This document shows positions 23,264-26,234 of a DNA stretch of 26,234 nucleotides, in pieces (positions within the stretch are counted from its first letter, which is position 1; every line of letters starts with the position of its first letter). This stretch comes from Marinilabiliaceae bacterium UBA5213 (GTDB lineage Bacteria; Bacteroidota; Bacteroidia; Bacteroidales; Marinilabiliaceae): contig DHVH01000037.1 in the NCBI GenBank assembly GCA_002412555.1, forward strand, positions 1-26,234, in the 5' to 3' direction. Position numbers and translations under genes: made by a program. The notes beneath the pieces are model-generated. The model was not told the DNA's origin and searched no databases. It worked only from the letters and a program-made list of their open reading frames with translations.

Positions 23264-24106
23264 ATGAAAATAGCAGTCACAGGAGCAACCGGACAATTGG
23301 GAGCCATGGTTGTGGAAGAATTAAAAAAGAGAGTTCCCGATGAAAACATTGTAGCGCTTGTCCGCACACCGGAGAAAGCATCGGCCCTGGGAGTAGCGGT
23401 ACGTGCCTTTGATTACAACCAACCCGAAGTGATGACAGCAGCACTTACCGGAGTAGACCGGCTGGTGCTCATCTCAAGCAACGAAATTGGTCAACGTGCC
23501 AGTCAGCATTTCAATGTGATAGAGGCAGCCGGCAAGGCGGGTGTAAAATGGATCGTATACACCAGCCTGTTGCATGCCGACTCCTCCACATTGGGTCTTG
23601 CAGGGGAACATATGACAACGGAGGAAGCGTTAAAAGCTTCCGGCATGAATTACACCATCCTGCGCAACGGTTGGTATACCGAAAACTATACGGGCTCCAT
23701 TGGCGGCGCACTGGCCGGAGGGGCCTATATTGGCAGTGCCGGCAACGGGAAGATATCATCCGCATCCCGTGCCGATTATGCCGAAGCGGCCGCAGTGGCC
23801 GTAACCGACGAGTCACACAAGGGAAAAGTGTACGAACTGGCCGGAGATGATCATTACACGCTGGCCGATCTGGCAAAAGAGATTTCAAATCAGACAGGGA
23901 AAAATATTCCCTACAAAAACCTGACGGAGTCTGAATATACCAGAATACTGGAGAGCTTTGAGATTCCCGCGGGACTGGCCGCTGCCATCGCAAGCTGGGA
24001 TATTTCTGCATCGAAGGACGATCTGTTTGATGATTCCCGTCAGCTCTCCGCATTGATTGGCAGGCCCACCACTCCCCTGTCGGAATCGGTGAAGGCTGCC
24101 TTGTAG
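23264..24106 (+). CDS. NmrA/QorB-like NAD(P)H:quinone oxidoreductase (atypical SDR)
   Basis: The 280-residue protein starts at ATG 23264 with MKIAVTGATGQLG, the atypical-SDR nucleotide motif (Gly7, Gly10, Gly13). The motif places this start over the longer frame from a TTG at 23216. Further marks are LVRTPEKASALG after beta-2, VDRLVLISSNE, WIVYTSLLHAD and the substrate-side NYTILRNGWYTENY. The layout matches QorB-type NAD(P)H:quinone oxidoreductases in the NmrA group, which reduce quinones with two electrons in the cytoplasm and lack the usual Tyr-x-x-x-Lys motif. It probably shares a transcript with the YceI gene and may be under the upstream Crp/Fnr protein. GC is clearly higher than in the alginate locus. 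Confidence 0.9.
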   Translation: MKIAVTGATGQLGAMVVEELKKRVPDENIVALVRTPEKASALGVAVRAFDYNQPEVMTAALTGVDRLVLISSNEIGQRASQHFNVIEAAGKAGVKWIVYTSLLHADSSTLGLAGEHMTTEEALKASGMNYTILRNGWYTENYTGSIGGALAGGAYIGSAGNGKISSASRADYAEAAAVAVTDESHKGKVYELAGDDHYTLADLAKEISNQTGKNIPYKNLTESEYTRILESFEIPAGLAAAIASWDISASKDDLFDDSRQLSALIGRPTTPLSESVKAAL

Positions 24107-24114
24107 GTTCACCC

Positions 24115-24296
24115 TCATTTCATCACCATCGTCAACAGCACCTTGCCCTCTTTGTTTATTTCATCGAGCGACCTGGTCAGCCCGCTGAGGAGGATCATGC
24201 TTGAATGAGCTGATTGCGGGTTTCAAAATCACCTTCTTTGAAACACAACTGCAACGCTTCTTCCACAACCATGTTGAGTTTGTTTATTTCCGCATG
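24115..24296 (-). pseudogene. Possible frameshifted gene remnant
   Basis: Two minus-strand frames read as helical protein back to back. HAEINKLNMVVEEALQLCFK followed by EGDFETRNQLIQA stops at 24195-24197, and MILLSGLTRSLDEINKEGK followed by VLLTMVMK (24198 to stop at 24115) continues one frame over. Joined, they would give a continuous helical C-terminus. The first overlaps the end of the binding-protein gene out of frame. I do not recognise the parent family. The evidence is only the natural look of the translation. Confidence 0.25.
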
Positions 24297-25078
24297 GGGT
24301 AATCCTTTACGACCACAGCCATACCACCGGTATAATAAGGTTTGGTGAAAAGAACCGATTGGGCACGCTCCTTCGTGATGGTCATGCAGGCTCCGATGAT
24401 ATCTGTTTTTTGCGATAACAGGGATGCAATCAGGGAACCGAACTCCATGTTCTGGATTTTCAATTCCATTCCCAGGCTTTGTGCCAGCAGAGAAACAAAC
24501 TCAATATCGAAACCCACAATTTGCTGGTTGTCGTCGACAAAAGAAAAAGGCTCCGTCACAGCATTGGTGCCAAAATGGAGTACTCCGTTGGGAGCCTCCC
24601 ACTCCATCGCAGGCATTTTTGCGGGTTTTCCTTCAAGCGGAAACCATCGGCTCTTCATTTCGTCATAGCGACCATCTTTTTTCATCGCATCCAACAAAGA
24701 ATCGGCTGCCCATTTCAGGTGTATATCGCTCTTGCGAACGGCCATGCCATAGTCATCCTCAGTGATCATCTCGGGCAGGATTCTCAACCCCTGATTTTGT
24801 GCCGTGATATTTCTCAGGATTGGCTCGTCGTATGCCGCGGCCACTTCAATTCCTTGCTGTACTGCAATGCAGGCCTCCAGGGGTGAGTTGTAATAGGCAC
24901 ATTCAGCACCAGGGAATTTACTCCAGACAAGCTGATCTGAAATGGTTCCGGTGACGACGGCAAACTGAGATTTCTCCAATTCCGAAAGATGGGTGACCTG
25001 CTGTTCCTTCTCATGAGAACAGGCATAAAAAAACAAAATGAAGAAAAAGAGTGCAGAGAAAAGAAGTTCCTTTTTCAT
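24284..25078 (-). CDS. Solute-binding lipoprotein, SBP_bac_3 fold in circularly permuted order
   Basis: The 264-residue lipoprotein (lipobox FYAC, Cys20) resembles family-3 amino-acid-binding proteins, but the halves are swapped. Residues about 30-146 look like the usual C-terminal half: LSELEKSQFAVVTGTISD, an FPGAECAYYNSPLEACIA segment, AAYDEPIL, EDDYGMAVRKSD and DGRYDEMKSRWF. A Pro-rich linker (147-163) is followed by the usual N-terminal half: LHFGTNAVTEPFSFVDDN, IVGFDIEFVSLLAQSLGM, DIIGACMTITKERA and FTKPYYTGG. All the parts of one binding protein are thus present, in permuted order. No ABC permease or ATPase is nearby, so the partner is unknown; a sensor role is possible. Ligand class (amino acid) is from the family only. 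Confidence 0.88.
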   Translation of the reverse strand: MKKELLFSALFFFILFFYACSHEKEQQVTHLSELEKSQFAVVTGTISDQLVWSKFPGAECAYYNSPLEACIAVQQGIEVAAAYDEPILRNITAQNQGLRILPEMITEDDYGMAVRKSDIHLKWAADSLLDAMKKDGRYDEMKSRWFPLEGKPAKMPAMEWEAPNGVLHFGTNAVTEPFSFVDDNQQIVGFDIEFVSLLAQSLGMELKIQNMEFGSLIASLLSQKTDIIGACMTITKERAQSVLFTKPYYTGGMAVVVKDYPMRK

Positions 25079-25134
25079 TTTATCGGTTTAAATTTAAAAG
25101 TGTTATAAGGTAACGTTGAAAACTTCTGATGGTA

Positions 25135-25142
25135 CAAATTTA
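25135..25142 (-). promoter_or_regulatory. Candidate -7 box for the binding-protein gene
   Basis: The minus strand reads TAAATTTG, an exact TAnnTTTG, 57 bp before the lipoprotein ATG. No TTG stands 19-21 bp upstream. It lies downstream of the minus-strand terminator at 25183-25218, so that terminator would not be in this message. Confidence 0.4.
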
Positions 25143-25161
25143 AACAAAATTTTGAATTTTC

Positions 25162-25173
25162 ATTGCATGCAAT
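25162..25173. promoter_or_regulatory. 12-bp perfect palindrome in a divergent spacer
   Basis: ATTGCATGCAAT is perfectly self-complementary and lies between the divergent lipoprotein and FAD-oxidoreductase genes, 20 bp upstream of the -7 box of the former. It is a candidate operator. No regulator gene is adjacent. Confidence 0.3.
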
Positions 25174-25182
25174 TTTTTGAAC

Positions 25183-25218
25183 AAAAAACCTGTTCCCGCG
25201 GTTTTACATGGAACAGGT
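25183..25218 (-). terminator. Intrinsic terminator on the minus strand without an obvious gene
   Basis: ACCTGTTCC (25188-25196) and GGAACAGGT (25210-25218) are perfect 9-bp repeats with a 13-nt loop. Read on the minus strand the stem runs straight into TTTTTT. No minus-strand gene precedes it within the window; the FAD gene to the right is on the plus strand. It could end an antisense or small RNA, or act in a long leader of the lipoprotein gene. Confidence 0.7.
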
Positions 25219-25250
25219 AATGCTGCCTGAAACACTAAACCGAAAATCGT

Positions 25251-26234
25251 ATGAAACGAGACGGTCAGTTAGATAGTATCTGGCAATCGGAAGTAAAACA
25301 TTACGGAGAAAAACCGTTCGTCCCCGGTGAAACGTTCAACGTGGTGGTGGTTGGTGCCGGAATTACAGGTATAACAAGCGCGTTGCTGCTTCAGAAAAAA
25401 GGAGTGAATTGCATCCTTGTGGAAGCCTCCAACATGGGTTTCGGTACATCGGGAGGTACGACTGCCCATTTGAATAACTTTTTCGATATTCCTTATTATC
25501 AGGTGATCCGTGATTTCGGACTCGACGCCGCAAAGCTGCTTGCTCAGGGCGCCAACGAAGCACATCACATCATCAAGGATCAAATCAACCTGTATCAGAT
25601 TTATTGTGATTATTCAATCCGAAACGGATATCTCTTTTCATTGGATGATGATCAGGACCAGGAACTTCAACAGGTCATGGCGGGAAATAAGAAAGTGGGT
25701 ATCGACACACTTGAAACCGGGGTAAATCCTTTTGGAATACCTGCTGTTCGGGTGGTGGAGATACCCAACCAGGCACAATTTCATCCGTTGAAATATCTTA
25801 GAATCCTGTTAAAGGAATTCATAAATTCCGGGGGCACGTATATTGAAAACTGTCGTGTCACCTCGGTAGAAGAGAAGGACAACAGACTGGTTTCCAATAC
25901 GACAAACGGCAACCTCATCAGCGATCATCTTATTTATGCTACCCACATTCCGCCTGGGAGAAATATCATGCACTTCAGAAATGCTCCCTATCGCAGTTAT
26001 GTCATGGCATGCAAGCTTAAAAACAGCAACTACCCGGAGGCATTGGGTTATGATCTGTCCAAGCCATATCACTATTACCGTTTTCATACCCTCGACGGGG
26101 AACAATTAATCATCGCAGGCGGCGAAGATCATAAGACTGGAGATGTAGATCACACCTCGGAAAGTTTTGAAAGACTCGGAAATTATCTGCGTAAGCATTT
26201 CGATATAGATGAAGTCAGTTATAAATGGTCCTCG
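25251..26234 (+). CDS. DAO-type FAD-dependent oxidoreductase, 5' part (cut by window end)
   Basis: From ATG 25251 the frame stays open for 328 codons to the window edge. The Rossmann FAD motif is VVVVGAGITGITSALLL (Gly35, Gly37, Gly40), with Glu58 of VEAS ending beta-2. GTSGGTTAHLN follows, as in DAO (PF01266) enzymes. Later segments include HPLKYLRILLKEF, NCRVTSVEE and HLIYATHIPPG, the usual second-strand region, and LIIAGGEDHKTGD, a typical FAD-contact stretch. There is no signal peptide, so it should be cytoplasmic. Bacterial relatives with GTSGxTTAH often carry a C-terminal Rieske [2Fe-2S] domain and run to about 500 residues; whether this one does lies beyond the window. Substrate unknown. 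Confidence 0.9.
   Translation, partial: MKRDGQLDSIWQSEVKHYGEKPFVPGETFNVVVVGAGITGITSALLLQKKGVNCILVEASNMGFGTSGGTTAHLNNFFDIPYYQVIRDFGLDAAKLLAQGANEAHHIIKDQINLYQIYCDYSIRNGYLFSLDDDQDQELQQVMAGNKKVGIDTLETGVNPFGIPAVRVVEIPNQAQFHPLKYLRILLKEFINSGGTYIENCRVTSVEEKDNRLVSNTTNGNLISDHLIYATHIPPGRNIMHFRNAPYRSYVMACKLKNSNYPEALGYDLSKPYHYYRFHTLDGEQLIIAGGEDHKTGDVDHTSESFERLGNYLRKHFDIDEVSYKWSS

Noticed and set aside
23511..24053. 180-residue minus-strand ORF
   Set aside because: It is antisense to the quinone-oxidoreductase-like gene, rich in Arg, Pro and Ser, and has no protein-like motif.

Overview
The window is from a Bacteroidota genome, most likely of the order Bacteroidales. It contains a SusC/SusD pair, many lipoproteins with short lipoboxes, TAnnTTTG-type -7 boxes and weak Shine-Dalgarno sequences. 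A family-level placement (for example Dysgonomonadaceae) would be a guess.

Layout. (1) 27-882, plus strand: a six-helix membrane protein overlapping a small winged-helix regulator. (2) 883-2037: a gene-poor, decayed stretch with a 45-aa Lys-rich ORF, a C-terminal relic of a DUF421/YetF protein and an unrecognised 86-aa ORF. (3) 2038-18943, all on the minus strand: a complete alginate polysaccharide utilisation locus. In transcription order it encodes a KdgF cupin, an MFS uronate transporter, an SDR (DEH reductase type), a one-domain PL6 lyase, SusC, SusD, an IPT/TIG surface glycan-binding lipoprotein, a PL38/PL5-like alginate lyase lipoprotein, a FadR-type GntR regulator, a two-domain PL6 lyase and a PL17 oligoalginate lyase. 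(4) 18944-19660: the regulatory region of that locus, a doubtful 93-aa ORF, an array of eight 11-bp tandem repeats and the ftsH terminator. (5) 19661-26234: housekeeping or stress genes, namely ftsH (minus), a Crp/Fnr regulator, a YceI protein and a NAD(P)H:quinone-oxidoreductase-like protein (plus), a circularly permuted SBP_bac_3 lipoprotein (minus) and the 5' part of a DAO-type FAD oxidoreductase (plus, cut by the window end).

How the locus should work (known family roles plus inference): surface lipoproteins (the PL6 and PL38-like lyases and the TIG protein) bind and cut alginate. SusCD imports oligomers, and periplasmic PL17 and the other lyases cut them to unsaturated monouronates. The MFS protein carries these into the cytoplasm. 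KdgF linearises them to DEH, and the SDR reduces DEH to 2-keto-3-deoxygluconate (KDG). KDG kinase and KDPG aldolase are not in the window. The GntR protein is the only regulator in the cluster. A TGGT-TG-ACCA palindrome in front of kdgF fits the FadR-family operator pattern and is the best candidate for its binding site.

The locus is visibly more AT-rich than ftsH and the quinone-oxidoreductase gene, and its left flank is decayed, which fits acquisition as a cassette. I found no tRNA, rRNA, CRISPR array, integrase or insertion sequence. The least ordinary items are the permuted binding protein, the 11-bp helically phased repeat array, the roughly 75-residue loop in the MFS transporter, and several hairpins and palindromes at gene junctions of the locus.
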